A stretch of DNA of 64,000 bases from Gloeocapsopsis dulcis (lineage in GTDB: Bacteria; Cyanobacteriota; Cyanobacteriia; Cyanobacteriales; Chroococcidiopsidaceae), in NCBI RefSeq assembly GCF_032163395.1, contig NZ_CP119968.1:1783501-1847500 (forward strand), written 5' to 3'. The notes beneath the pieces were generated by a model. That model was given only the letters and a program-made list of their open reading frames with translations. It was not told the DNA's origin and made no database searches. Made by a program: the position numbers and the translations under genes. Below are positions 25,815-34,700 of this stretch, in pieces. Every line of letters starts with the position of its first letter. Within the stretch, counting starts at the first letter, position 1.

Positions 25815-26777
25815 TTACAACATTTGCCGAATCTTTTTGAGTTTTTGTTCGCGATCGCGGCTACACAGAGCAACTATAACACTCGATAAAACATAAGGTA
25901 TTGCAAATAAATTACCTAAATAAGTACGCCAAACACTCCAAGAAAATATTGCTCTATGTGTAGGAAGTATATGCCAAAAACGATTTACTGAGCATACCAT
26001 TTCGTTTCCTAATGCAGTAACTTCATGCCACCAACCCGCAGGAATATAAAGAAGTTCTCCTTGATTAAGAATGACTTCATACTTGTGTTGCAGTGCTTTT
26101 TCTAAATTAGGAAATGCTTCAAAGTCCGGATTTTCTGGATATACCTGGCTAAACCAAGAACGCAACTTTAAACCATGTCGTAAATGAATCGAAAGGGGAA
26201 ATGGATAAAGATTACACATCTGCGATGGTGGAAACAGCACAATTTTTTTAGAACCATACATTTGCATTAAGGTGCCATCAACAGCATCAAAGTGTAAGCA
26301 TTCAATGTGACCTCCTGGACCTACCCAGATATTAAAGTCACTCATTGCTTTATGTAAACCCAAACGTTCTTCAATACTGTTTAAAACATTTTCAGAATCG
26401 AGCGTTGTATTTTTAATTGAGCATTTGGCTAAGTAAATATCATGTTTGTGCGCCTGGCGATCGCGTAATAATTCAGCATATTTATTAAAGGGCATTTTTT
26501 GTCCTTCAACACCACTGCCAATATTTTTCCATTGGCGTTTATCATATTCATATCTGGTATTACCATAATATCTTAACAAAAACTCTTGTTCACCCAAGTT
26601 TTGACATAAATATTCTAAATTCCAGTTACATTTAAGTAACCCTATAACAATAACTGGTTTACCTACTTTTTGATATTGTTCAAAAAAACTTGTTGCTGTT
26701 AAATAAGACGCATCAACTCTCGCTATTTCTTTTTCTTGTGTAGACTCGTGAAGATTTAATTTTATTAAATTATCCAT
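25815..26777 (-). CDS. cupin-like (JmjC/FIH-type) protein
   Basis: A 320-residue protein of the Cupin_8/JmjC-like group. The N-terminal part KPVIVIGLLKCNWNLEYL is typical of these enzymes. The iron site appears as ECLHFDAVDGTLMQMYGSKK (His-x-Asp in HFD) and the distal His in IPAGWWHEVTAL. KIVLFPP follows the first site as in FIH-like hydroxylases. A C-terminal hydrophobic stretch (AIPYVLSSVIVALC) may touch the membrane. It would be a 2-oxoglutarate and Fe(II)-dependent oxygenase. Lies on the same strand as and downstream of the GH3 gene, about 80 bases apart. Confidence 0.85.
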   Translation of the reverse strand: MDNLIKLNLHESTQEKEIARVDASYLTATSFFEQYQKVGKPVIVIGLLKCNWNLEYLCQNLGEQEFLLRYYGNTRYEYDKRQWKNIGSGVEGQKMPFNKYAELLRDRQAHKHDIYLAKCSIKNTTLDSENVLNSIEERLGLHKAMSDFNIWVGPGGHIECLHFDAVDGTLMQMYGSKKIVLFPPSQMCNLYPFPLSIHLRHGLKLRSWFSQVYPENPDFEAFPNLEKALQHKYEVILNQGELLYIPAGWWHEVTALGNEMVCSVNRFWHILPTHRAIFSWSVWRTYLGNLFAIPYVLSSVIVALCSRDREQKLKKIRQML

Positions 26778-26859
26778 AATATTTTGTACATATTTTAAAC
26801 ACTTTTAACACGAGCTTTTCTAATCCTATTAGCCATTACCTGTTACCAATTACCGCCTT

Positions 26860-28527
26860 TTACAAATTAAACTTCTTTTCCACTAATAAACCCGCAAGGA
26901 AATGGCGATCTTCACTAATATGAGGAAACTTTAACTGAGAATCAGGAATTCCTCGCTGTAATTGTTGCTGACGAATAGTAGAAAAACTCCCAGGAGCTAG
27001 AATTTGCAATTGCGGGGCAGGAATTGTATCCTTACGACTAATTTCATAGTGGGTATTCACTTCTTGAAGCTTGGAATCAAATCTTCTGAGAAAAGCTTGA
27101 GGATCATCCAACTTATAACCGAGTGCTAACTCAATATTTACTATGTAACGAGCTGGAAAGTCATTTTCGGATAAAGTAATACAAAAATCTTCTAGAGGTA
27201 AGTTAAATTCGTGTTGGAGAGCTTGCATAACTTGTGTCGCATGAAATTCTGTTGTTTTTTCGGTCGTTGAAGAAACAAACCCACCGCGACGATGTAAAAA
27301 TACAATTAAGGGGGCTGTATTATAAAAGCCAATAACTTCAACAATATCACCAATATCGTAACGATAAAACCCGCTATAGTTTGTAATCAAAATCCGGTAG
27401 CGATCGCCTACTTTTACTTCAGTTGCTAATAGTGTTTTAGGATGTTCCGCTTCCCAATGTTCTTCTGGTATAAATTCAAAGAAACAACTTTCAATTGCTA
27501 AAACACTGCCATCCTGATTAACGTCAGGGTAAATGCTAAATATGCCTTCGGCGGAAGAATAGACTGCACCAAATATCGGAGTATCTTCAAAGTAGGAGGG
27601 AAATCGTTGAAAATAAAAATCTGAAGTACCTCCCCTTGCAGTAGCAACGAAAGATAGATTTTGCCAAGCAAGTTTAGGTGTAAGTCGTCCTTGTGAGTGT
27701 AAGATTTCACGTAATTGTGTCGCGCGTTTTGGGGAGGCGATCGCCATTTGTTCTAACTGAGTTCGCATCTCTGGTTCAATTTCTAACCAGGGTGCGATCG
27801 TCCCTTTTTCCAAGTCCTGAATTAAGTCTTCAGCATAGCGTTCTAAGTAATTGCAAGTACGCAGAATTAGCATCGGGAAGTTAGCGATCGTGCCCCGCAT
27901 TGTCGGTTCTCGTAAGGCAAATAATAAACACACATAATGTCTTGCAAGACTATCACTGGGTTGCAGCGTTTCGTAAGGATGTGCAAAAAACTGCCGATAA
28001 AGTCGCTTATCCATCCGTAAAACACCCGCACTCGATGGACCATAATCGATATCACCAGCGGTACGCCCCCATTTTTGTACGGAGTTAGTGACCAAGAGTT
28101 TGCCAAATTGCCTGTTTTGTCTGGCAAGTGCTTCACTTAAAAACCCGATACTTGTTAACGTTGCTTGACGGACAATATTTTGCGATCGCCTGGTTGTTGG
28201 AATGAGTTTTTTCTTACCTGTCGATCCACTTGTGAGCGTGAGATAGACTACGCGATCAGGAGTCAAGATATTTAGTTCACCTTGTGCAATCCGATCAGTG
28301 AAAGGTTCATAACTGCTGTAAGGTAAAACTGGAATTTGTGCGCGAAATTGGTCAATTGTCTTGATCTGTGCAATTCCGTACTGTTTCCCTAGTTCTGTAT
28401 CGCGCTGCACCAGCAGCAAATCGCGTAAAAACTGCTCCTGTACAGCAGCCGTAGCCCGAGTTTTCTTAACAAAGTTTGTCTTGATATGTCGAGCAAAGGT
28501 AGTCAAAAGTGAAGGTAAGATTGCCAT
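26860..28527 (-). CDS. GH3-family acyl-adenylate amino-acid synthetase-like protein
   Basis: A 555-residue member of the GH3 auxin-responsive-promoter family, an ANL-superfamily enzyme that in plants joins amino acids to jasmonate or auxin through an acyl-adenylate. The three ATP motifs are present: TLTSGSTGKKKLIPTT, VYSSAEGIF and YRYDIGDIVEVIGFY. The N-terminus (AVQEQFLRDLLLVQRDTELG) and C-terminus (LKFPHISEDRHFLAGLL) fit full-length bacterial members. The acyl acid and amine used by bacterial GH3 proteins are mostly unknown. It heads a probable two-gene minus-strand unit with the cupin-like oxygenase. Confidence 0.9.
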   Translation of the reverse strand: MAILPSLLTTFARHIKTNFVKKTRATAAVQEQFLRDLLLVQRDTELGKQYGIAQIKTIDQFRAQIPVLPYSSYEPFTDRIAQGELNILTPDRVVYLTLTSGSTGKKKLIPTTRRSQNIVRQATLTSIGFLSEALARQNRQFGKLLVTNSVQKWGRTAGDIDYGPSSAGVLRMDKRLYRQFFAHPYETLQPSDSLARHYVCLLFALREPTMRGTIANFPMLILRTCNYLERYAEDLIQDLEKGTIAPWLEIEPEMRTQLEQMAIASPKRATQLREILHSQGRLTPKLAWQNLSFVATARGGTSDFYFQRFPSYFEDTPIFGAVYSSAEGIFSIYPDVNQDGSVLAIESCFFEFIPEEHWEAEHPKTLLATEVKVGDRYRILITNYSGFYRYDIGDIVEVIGFYNTAPLIVFLHRRGGFVSSTTEKTTEFHATQVMQALQHEFNLPLEDFCITLSENDFPARYIVNIELALGYKLDDPQAFLRRFDSKLQEVNTHYEISRKDTIPAPQLQILAPGSFSTIRQQQLQRGIPDSQLKFPHISEDRHFLAGLLVEKKFNL

Positions 28528-28617
28528 TGATTATTGTGCTGGGAGATTTTCTAGATTGGTTGCTTTGCTCTTAAACTGATAAACCAAACTCATAGTGATT
28601 GATGAACAATTCAATGA

Positions 28618-28764
28618 CTAAATTGTATCGATCATCTGTTGAAGAGATTCCTGCGCCACATTAAAAAGAATATCTGTTGCAATTAATCCTGAACTGATGG
28701 CATTGATCCGAATTTGCTATCTAGGAAACTCCATCACTGCTGATCGTGTCACTCCAAGGTTCAT
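28618..28764 (-). pseudogene. short-chain dehydrogenase (SDR) remnant
   Basis: Read on the minus strand this stretch gives LGVTRSAVMEF, a stop, then QIRINAISSGLIATDILF and a C-terminal ESLQQMIDTI. That is the helix after the SDR catalytic YxxxK and the NAIxPG loop of FabG-like oxidoreductases. The Rossmann half and the catalytic Tyr-Lys are missing and one in-frame stop interrupts what is left. A clear dead fragment. Confidence 0.7.
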
Positions 28765-29067
28765 GCTTCTAACCCCCTCAACGGCGCTTTCAGACAATTT
28801 TGGAGAAAATATTCATGGTCTATCAATTTTTTTGCGATCGCCCCACAGAAAATCCCAAATGGCTGCCCTCACCCATAACTCAGGCGATCGGACGTTACCC
28901 ATCACCCGCCGCAAATATCCTCTCGATCCCAATAAGTAAGCTTTCGGCGGTCGGTGTACATGAGCGTTTTAGCCCATTTTAGCGAGCCAATCAAATAACC
29001 TTACTTTCCTTTTTGGTAATCTGAATCTTGAAATATTCCCTACTACCAGTTACCGATTAGCAAAATT
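28765..29067. other. intergenic, no gene supported
   Basis: A short open frame at 28800-28982 has no recognisable motif and starts inside debris next to the SDR remnant. One HIP1 octamer and a GGCGATCG variant are present. Nothing else was recognised before the 6S RNA terminator. Confidence 0.4.
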
Positions 29068-29099
29068 AAAACTCTCTTAGTTGAAACCAAGAGAGTTTT
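29068..29099 (-). terminator. intrinsic terminator of the 6S RNA
   Basis: An 11-bp perfect stem (29068-29078 with 29089-29099) closes a 10-base loop. Read on the minus strand the stem ends in GAGAGTTTT followed by AATTTTG, a T-rich run. It lies 12 bases after the predicted 3' end of the 6S RNA and would end its primary transcript. The stem is symmetrical, so weaker action on plus-strand transcripts is possible. Confidence 0.8.
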
Positions 29100-29110
29100 A
29101 TGATGCTTGA

Positions 29111-29296
29111 GTTCACCGCAGTGCCGTTTTACCTCAGTTTTAGACCTGGATAAATTCCAGGTGGGTACCTCTTCTCTAACTTAAAGTTTCCGAGTAGCAA
29201 AGCTCGGTCTACTGCCGCTAGAACGCAGTGGTTCCCTAATTCGACAAAGCATAGATCCAAAAACATTATTGGCAGTCACCAACGCTGCAGTGGAAC
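29111..29296 (-). ncRNA. ssaA: 6S RNA
   Basis: A 186-base segment whose two ends pair: on the plus strand GTTCACCGCAGTG (from 29111) is complementary to CGCTGCAGTGGAAC (to 29296) with one bulge and one mismatch. The interior forms a largely double-stranded rod with a central opening, and a CCGAG/CTCGG hairpin lies near the middle. Length and shape match cyanobacterial 6S (6Sa) RNA, which I recall as about 185 nt and linked to purK, the neighbour here. Strand is set by a TATAAT box eight bases upstream of 29296 and the terminator after 29111. 6S RNA mimics an open promoter and binds RNA polymerase holoenzyme. Confidence 0.85.
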
Positions 29297-29303
29297 TTTA
29301 TTC

Positions 29304-29335
29304 ATTATAGCGATTAATTTGTTTGGTGTCGTCAA
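29304..29335 (-). promoter_or_regulatory. promoter of the 6S RNA
   Basis: A perfect TATAAT (minus strand, 29304-29309) ends seven bases before the predicted first base of the 6S RNA at 29296. A TTGACG box is at 29330-29335, but the 20-base spacer is longer than the usual 17, so the -35 assignment is less secure. It lies between the purK stop and the RNA, giving the RNA its own start besides read-through from purK. Confidence 0.65.
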
Positions 29336-29434
29336 TTGCTTCTATTTTTTAGATCGTTTCATTAACAAGGGACAAAAGGCTAAAACTTCGGCAATTTGCA
29401 GTAATAAGCTTCTAAACAGGAATATTTACTTAAT

Positions 29435-30556
29435 TTACTCAGGATACCAAAGTGATTCAATCTTTTGAGCGATCGCCTGCGCGACTTGCGGATTGCGTTC
29501 GTCTAATAACACTGTAACATGACCGAGTTTGCGACCTGGACGCGATTCTTGCTTACCATACCAATGAACGTGCGTGTGGGGAACTCGACTAATTCGCATT
29601 CGTTTGTCGAGATAGTCATCTTGTGCGTGTTCGTAACCTAAAAGATTAACCATGACTGCACCACTACACGTCAAATCAGCATGACCTAGGGGTAAATCAC
29701 ACACAGCACGTAAATGTTGCTCAAACTGTGAAGTTGCACACGCATCAATTGTGAAGTGTCCAGAGTTGTGCGTACGCGGAGCGATTTCATTAACTAATAC
29801 TTTATCTGGTGTGAGAAATAACTCGATACCAAAGACACCTACCGCTTGTAGACTCTTCATAAGAGTATGTGCGATCGCTTCTATTTCTTGAGCTATACCT
29901 GAACTAATCTCTGCTGGTGCAATGACATGCCGACATACTTGATTTTCTTGTTGTGTTTCCACAATTGGGAATGTTACGACATCACCATTGACTGCTCGTG
30001 CCACAATAACAGCAAGTTCGCGCTCAAAAGGGATAAACTCTTCTAAAAGAACTTCTGAAGACTGATGCGAAGTACTTAACTTATGCTGTAAAGTTGCTAA
30101 GTCTTTAATGATAAATGTACCCTGACCATCATAACCATGACGGCGAGTTTTTAAGACAACGGGAAAGTTTAACCGCGTGTAGGATGAAGGTATCTCAAAC
30201 TGAGGTTGTGGTATGCCCAGTTTTTCTAAATAGCAGCGTTGGTGATACTTATCGAGTAGAGGAGATAACGCCTCTAAGCGAGGGCGAAAGCAAACACCAC
30301 TTTCTGCTAGAGGAAATAACGCAGCTAAGTCAACAAATTCGTTTTCAAAAGTGATGATATCGCAGCGACGCGCTAGTTCTTTAGTAGCATCAGCATTATC
30401 AATAGGGGCAATTATAGTATCAGTGGCGATCGCCACTGCTGGATCGTCAGGGCTAGGCGTTTGGACAACTAATTCTATCCCTAGTGCTTTGGCTGGAGTT
30501 GCCATCATCCAAGCAAGTTGTCCGCCACCAATAACACCGACTCGTTTTATTTGCAT
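29435..30556 (-). CDS. purK: 5-(carboxyamino)imidazole ribonucleotide synthase
   Basis: A 373-residue ATP-grasp enzyme of de novo purine synthesis that makes N5-CAIR from AIR, bicarbonate and [22 protein letters not shown] is the N-terminal PurK signature; [18 protein letters not shown] is the ATP-grasp loop; [20 protein letters not shown] and [20 protein letters not shown] form the Mg-ATP and product site. Length is normal. It overlaps the upstream pentapeptide-repeat gene by ten bases and is followed by the 6S RNA on the same strand, an arrangement reported for other cyanobacteria. Confidence 0.96.
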   Translation of the reverse strand: MQIKRVGVIGGGQLAWMMATPAKALGIELVVQTPSPDDPAVAIATDTIIAPIDNADATKELARRCDIITFENEFVDLAALFPLAESGVCFRPRLEALSPLLDKYHQRCYLEKLGIPQPQFEIPSSYTRLNFPVVLKTRRHGYDGQGTFIIKDLATLQHKLSTSHQSSEVLLEEFIPFERELAVIVARAVNGDVVTFPIVETQQENQVCRHVIAPAEISSGIAQEIEAIAHTLMKSLQAVGVFGIELFLTPDKVLVNEIAPRTHNSGHFTIDACATSQFEQHLRAVCDLPLGHADLTCSGAVMVNLLGYEHAQDDYLDKRMRISRVPHTHVHWYGKQESRPGRKLGHVTVLLDERNPQVAQAIAQKIESLWYPE

Positions 30557-31062
30557 CCTAACGATTCTCGCGTATCGACACCAGTTGTAGGATTCACACC
30601 ACTAGCACGTTGACACAATTCTTTCACTTGTACCCCGTCTAAAATTGCATCACTAAAATCAACAGCGGTAATATCTGTATGATCAAACACAGAGCGCAGC
30701 AAAATTGTTTCCGCAAGAACTGCTTCACTTAAATTGGCGTCAGTGAAGTTAACTTGATCCGCCATTGCGTTTGTCAGGTTTGCACCGTGTAGATTCGCTT
30801 TAGTCATCACCGAAGCGCTAAAAATTGCTCCTCGTAAGTCTGCATCGGTAAAGTTAGCCTGTTCCATATTTGCGTTAGAAAACTCGGATGCGCGTAGCAT
30901 TTGCCCCGAAAAATCTCGTCCTTTTAACTCAGCGTTACTAAAAGATAAAGGTGGCGGGTAATCTAAAGCTATTGCAGGTACTGCCCAAAAGCATAAAATT
31001 AATATCAACAAAAGAAAAGTTAGTTGCCGCCAAAACATATCGAGTAGCGAGTGTAGTGCCAA
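30547..31062 (-). CDS. secreted pentapeptide-repeat protein
   Basis: A 171-residue protein with a hydrophobic export signal ([20 protein letters not shown]) and then about fourteen pentapeptide repeats of A(D/N)LXX type, for example [19 protein letters not shown]. Such proteins fold into a square right-handed beta-helix. Two Cys near the C-terminus (residues ~150 and ~170) may form a disulfide. Cyanobacterial members of this kind are found in the thylakoid lumen or periplasm. The gene overlaps purK, so it is co-transcribed. Function unknown. Confidence 0.9.
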   Translation of the reverse strand: MALHSLLDMFWRQLTFLLLILILCFWAVPAIALDYPPPLSFSNAELKGRDFSGQMLRASEFSNANMEQANFTDADLRGAIFSASVMTKANLHGANLTNAMADQVNFTDANLSEAVLAETILLRSVFDHTDITAVDFSDAILDGVQVKELCQRASGVNPTTGVDTRESLGCK

Positions 31063-31162
31063 GATTTTTGTTATTGAAATGCTGCATTTTAAGCTTAGCG
31101 CATCTCTGATTCTAGTATTTTGGTAGTTGTACTAACACATCTCACCTTGAGGAGGGAACAAC

Positions 31163-31510
31163 ATGCTACAGTTTGTCCTAATTTGGGTTTTGAGTGCGAT
31201 CGCACTAGTGATCACTTCTTACATCGTTCCTGGATTTGCTGTCACTAGTTTTACGGCTGCTTTACTCGCTGCTGTCGTTTTGGGATTGATTAATGCGATC
31301 GTCAAGCCGATTTTAGTGTTACTGACACTACCACTCACTGTCGTCACTTTAGGATTGTTTCTGTTTATCATTAATGCTTTAGTCATCTGGCTAGCTGGCG
31401 CAATTACCCCTGGGTTTGTTGTGACTGGATTTCTCCCAGCCTTGTTAGGTTCAATTATTTTGACGCTGGTAACAAGCCTACTAACTTTTTTAGTTGGAAG
31501 AGTCCGTTAA
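31163..31510 (+). CDS. phage holin family protein (YvlD-like membrane protein)
   Basis: A 115-residue protein made of four hydrophobic segments: VLIWVLSAIALVITSYIV, AALLAAVVLGLINAIV, the PILVLLTLPLTVVTLGLFLF pair and the C-terminal segment. AIVKPILVLLTLPLTVVTLG is the family hallmark. The leader has an unusually strong ribosome binding site (GGAGGG at 31151-31156, seven bases before ATG 31163). Despite the family name, members are common chromosomal membrane proteins; no lysin gene is near. Confidence 0.9.
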   Translation: MLQFVLIWVLSAIALVITSYIVPGFAVTSFTAALLAAVVLGLINAIVKPILVLLTLPLTVVTLGLFLFIINALVIWLAGAITPGFVVTGFLPALLGSIILTLVTSLLTFLVGRVR

Positions 31511-31750
31511 TTGGCTAAATTCGCACTCACAATGCGAAAAATAACTGCTGGGCAATTTAGTATGTAGCGGCGATCGGCACAAAGGTTGTCAAGGCAAAAT
31601 TGCTTGAGGCAGAATTGAGAGTACTCCAAGACAAAATCCGAAAGATATATCATCAAATTACAGGGTTAATTTAGCTTTTCAACTTTCTTGCAGAAATATT
31701 CCGCTCCCCAACTCAATTTTTAACGCCTAACAATCCTCGTTGCTAATTAT

Positions 31751-34700
31751 ATGTCGACTGCCCAAATAACCAATAGCACTGATGAGCTTGACCTAAAGCA
31801 ACTCCTGACAACCCTCACCGAAATCAAAAAAGGAAATTTTGCTGCGCGAATGCCGATCGACCAGACTGGTATAGCAGGCAAGATTGCCGACACCCTTAAC
31901 GACATCATTGATATGAATGAACGGCTAGCAGCAGAGCTAGAGCGCATCAGTACCGTTGTTGGAAAGGAAGGTAAAACTTACGAACGAGCTTCACTAGGGA
32001 GTGTTCGGGGTTCCTGGCAAGATTGTGTGGGTTCAGTCAACACCCTAGTCACGGATCTCGTCCAGCCGATGGCAGAGACAACGCGCGTGATTCGGGCAGT
32101 GGCAAATGGCGATTTATCACAAATGATCGCCACCGAGATCGAGGGCAGACCGCTACAAGGTGAATTTCTGCAAACTACGCAGATTGTCAATACAATGGTG
32201 AGCCAGCTTAACTCATTTTCCTCGGAAGTAACGCGGGTGGCGCGTGATGTTGGCACCGAAGGCAAGCTGGGGGTACAGGCAGACGTCAAAGGAGTTGCCG
32301 GAACCTGGAAAGATTTGACCGACAGCGTCAACCTGATGGCGGGTAACTTGACAGCACAGGTGCGCAACATCGCGGAAGTGACGACTGCGGTAGCCAATGG
32401 CAACTTGTCCAAAAAGATCACCGTTGATGTCAAAGGCGAAATTCTGGAGTTGAAAAATACGATCAATACGATGGTCGATCAACTCAACTCCTTTGCTTCG
32501 GAAGTAACGCGGGTGGCGCGGGAAGTTGGTACGGAAGGTAAACTTGGCGTCCAAGCAGAGGTGAAAGGAGTTGCCGGCACTTGGAAAGATTTGACTGATA
32601 ATGTCAACCTGATGGCGGGAAATCTGACAGGACAGGTGCGGAACATCGCCGAAGTGGCAACAGCGATCGCCAGTGGTGACTTGTCTAAGAAAATTACAGT
32701 TGATGTCAAAGGTGAAATTCTCGAGTTGAAAAATACGATCAATATTATGGTCGATCAACTCAACTCCTTTGCCTCAGAAGTAACGCGCGTTGCCCGTGAA
32801 GTAGGTGCCGAGGGCAAGCTGGGCGGACAGGCAGAAGTGCGTGGTGTTGCGGGTACTTGGAAAGACCTGACAGACTCGGTGAATTTCATGGCAGGCAGTT
32901 TAACCGCTCAAGTTCGCAACATTGCGGAAGTCACAACAGCGGTAGCAAATGGCGACCTGTCTAAGAAAATTACGGTTGATGTCAAAGGTGAAATTCTGGA
33001 GTTGAAAAATACGATCAATACCATGGTCGATCAACTCAACTCGTTTGCTTCGGAAGTGACGCGGGTGGCGCGAGAGGTCGGTACGGAAGGGAAACTCGGC
33101 GTCCAAGCAGAAGTTAAAGGCGTTGCTGGTACTTGGAAAGATTTAACCGATAGCGTCAACTCAATGGCAGGCAACCTGACCGCGCAGGTGCGTAACATTG
33201 CTGAAGTAGCAACGGCGATCGCCAGTGGTGACTTGTCCAAAACAATCACGGTGCAGGTTAAAGGCGAAATCTTGGAACTCAAAAACACGATCAATACCAT
33301 GGTCGATCAGTTGAGTTCCTTCGCCTCTGAGGTGACACGGGTAGCGCGAGAAGTCGGTACGGAAGGGAAACTCGGCGTCCAAGCAGAAGTTAAAGGCGTT
33401 GCTGGCACTTGGAAAGATTTAACCGATAACGTCAACTCAATGGCAGGCAACCTGACCGCGCAGGTGCGTAACATTGCTGAAGTAGCAACGGCGATCGCCA
33501 ATGGTGACTTGTCCAAAACAATCACGGTGCAGGTTAAAGGCGAAATCTTGGAACTCAAAAACACGATCAATACCATGGTCGATCAGTTGAGTTCCTTCGC
33601 CTCTGAGGTGACACGGGTAGCGCGAGAAGTTGGTACGGAAGGGAAACTCGGCGTCCAAGCAGAAGTCAAAGGCGTTGCTGGCACTTGGAAAGACCTAACG
33701 GATTCCGTGAATTTCATGGCAGGAAGCTTAACCGCGCAAGTGCGGAATATTGCCGACGTCACGACCGCTGTAGCAAACGGCGACCTATCTAAAAAGATCA
33801 CCGTTGACGTCAAAGGCGAAATCTTGGAACTCAAAAACACGATCAATACCATGGTCGATCAATTGAGTGCCTTCGGATCGGAAGTGACACGAGTCACCCG
33901 TGAGGTTGGTTCTGAAGGCAAACTCGGCGTCCAAGCATATGTGCGAGACGTTGGTGGAATTTGGAAAGATCTCACAGATAACGTCAACTCGATGGCAGGC
34001 AACTTGACCGCGCAGGTGCGTAACATTGCCGAAGTAACGAAAGCGGTAGCAAACGGCGACCTATCTAAAAAGATCACCGTTGATGTCAAAGGCGAAATTC
34101 TCGAGTTGAAAGACACGATCAATACGATGGTCGATCAACTCAACTCGTTTGCCTCAGAAGTAACGCGCGTTGCCCGTGAAGTAGGTTCAGAAGGAATTTT
34201 AGGCGGACAAGCCGAGGTGAAAGGCGTTGCCGGAACTTGGAAAGATTTGACCGACAGCGTCAACCTGATGGCAGGTAATTTGACTGCACAAGTGCGCGGA
34301 ATTGCCAAAGTGGTGACAGCAGTTGCGAATGGTGACTTAAAGCGCAAACTGATGTTGGAAGCCAAAGGCGAAATTGAAACGCTGGCAGACACGATCAACG
34401 AGATGATCGATACACTAGCAACTTTTGCCGAACAGGTCACAACCGTGGCACGAGAAGTAGGTATAGAAGGCAAGCTAGGCGGGCAGGCAAAAGTACCTGG
34501 TGCAGCAGGAACTTGGCGAGATTTGACCGACAACGTCAACGAACTTGCTGCTAATTTGACAACCCAGGTACGCGCGATCGCTGAAGTTGCGACGGCTGTC
34601 ACCAAAGGCGATTTGACGCGCTCAATTGCTGTAGAAGCACTAGGAGAAGTCGCCGCGCTCAAGGACAACATCAACCAAATGATTGCCACGCTGCGAGATA

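Noticed and set aside
28800-28982. Open frame on the plus strand after the SDR relic
   Set aside because: No motif, odd composition and no ribosome site; it lies in debris.
31511-31750. Short coding-looking stretch ending KIYHQITGLI before the multi-HAMP gene
   Set aside because: About 35 codons without a start codon or family features; probably chance or a tiny relic.
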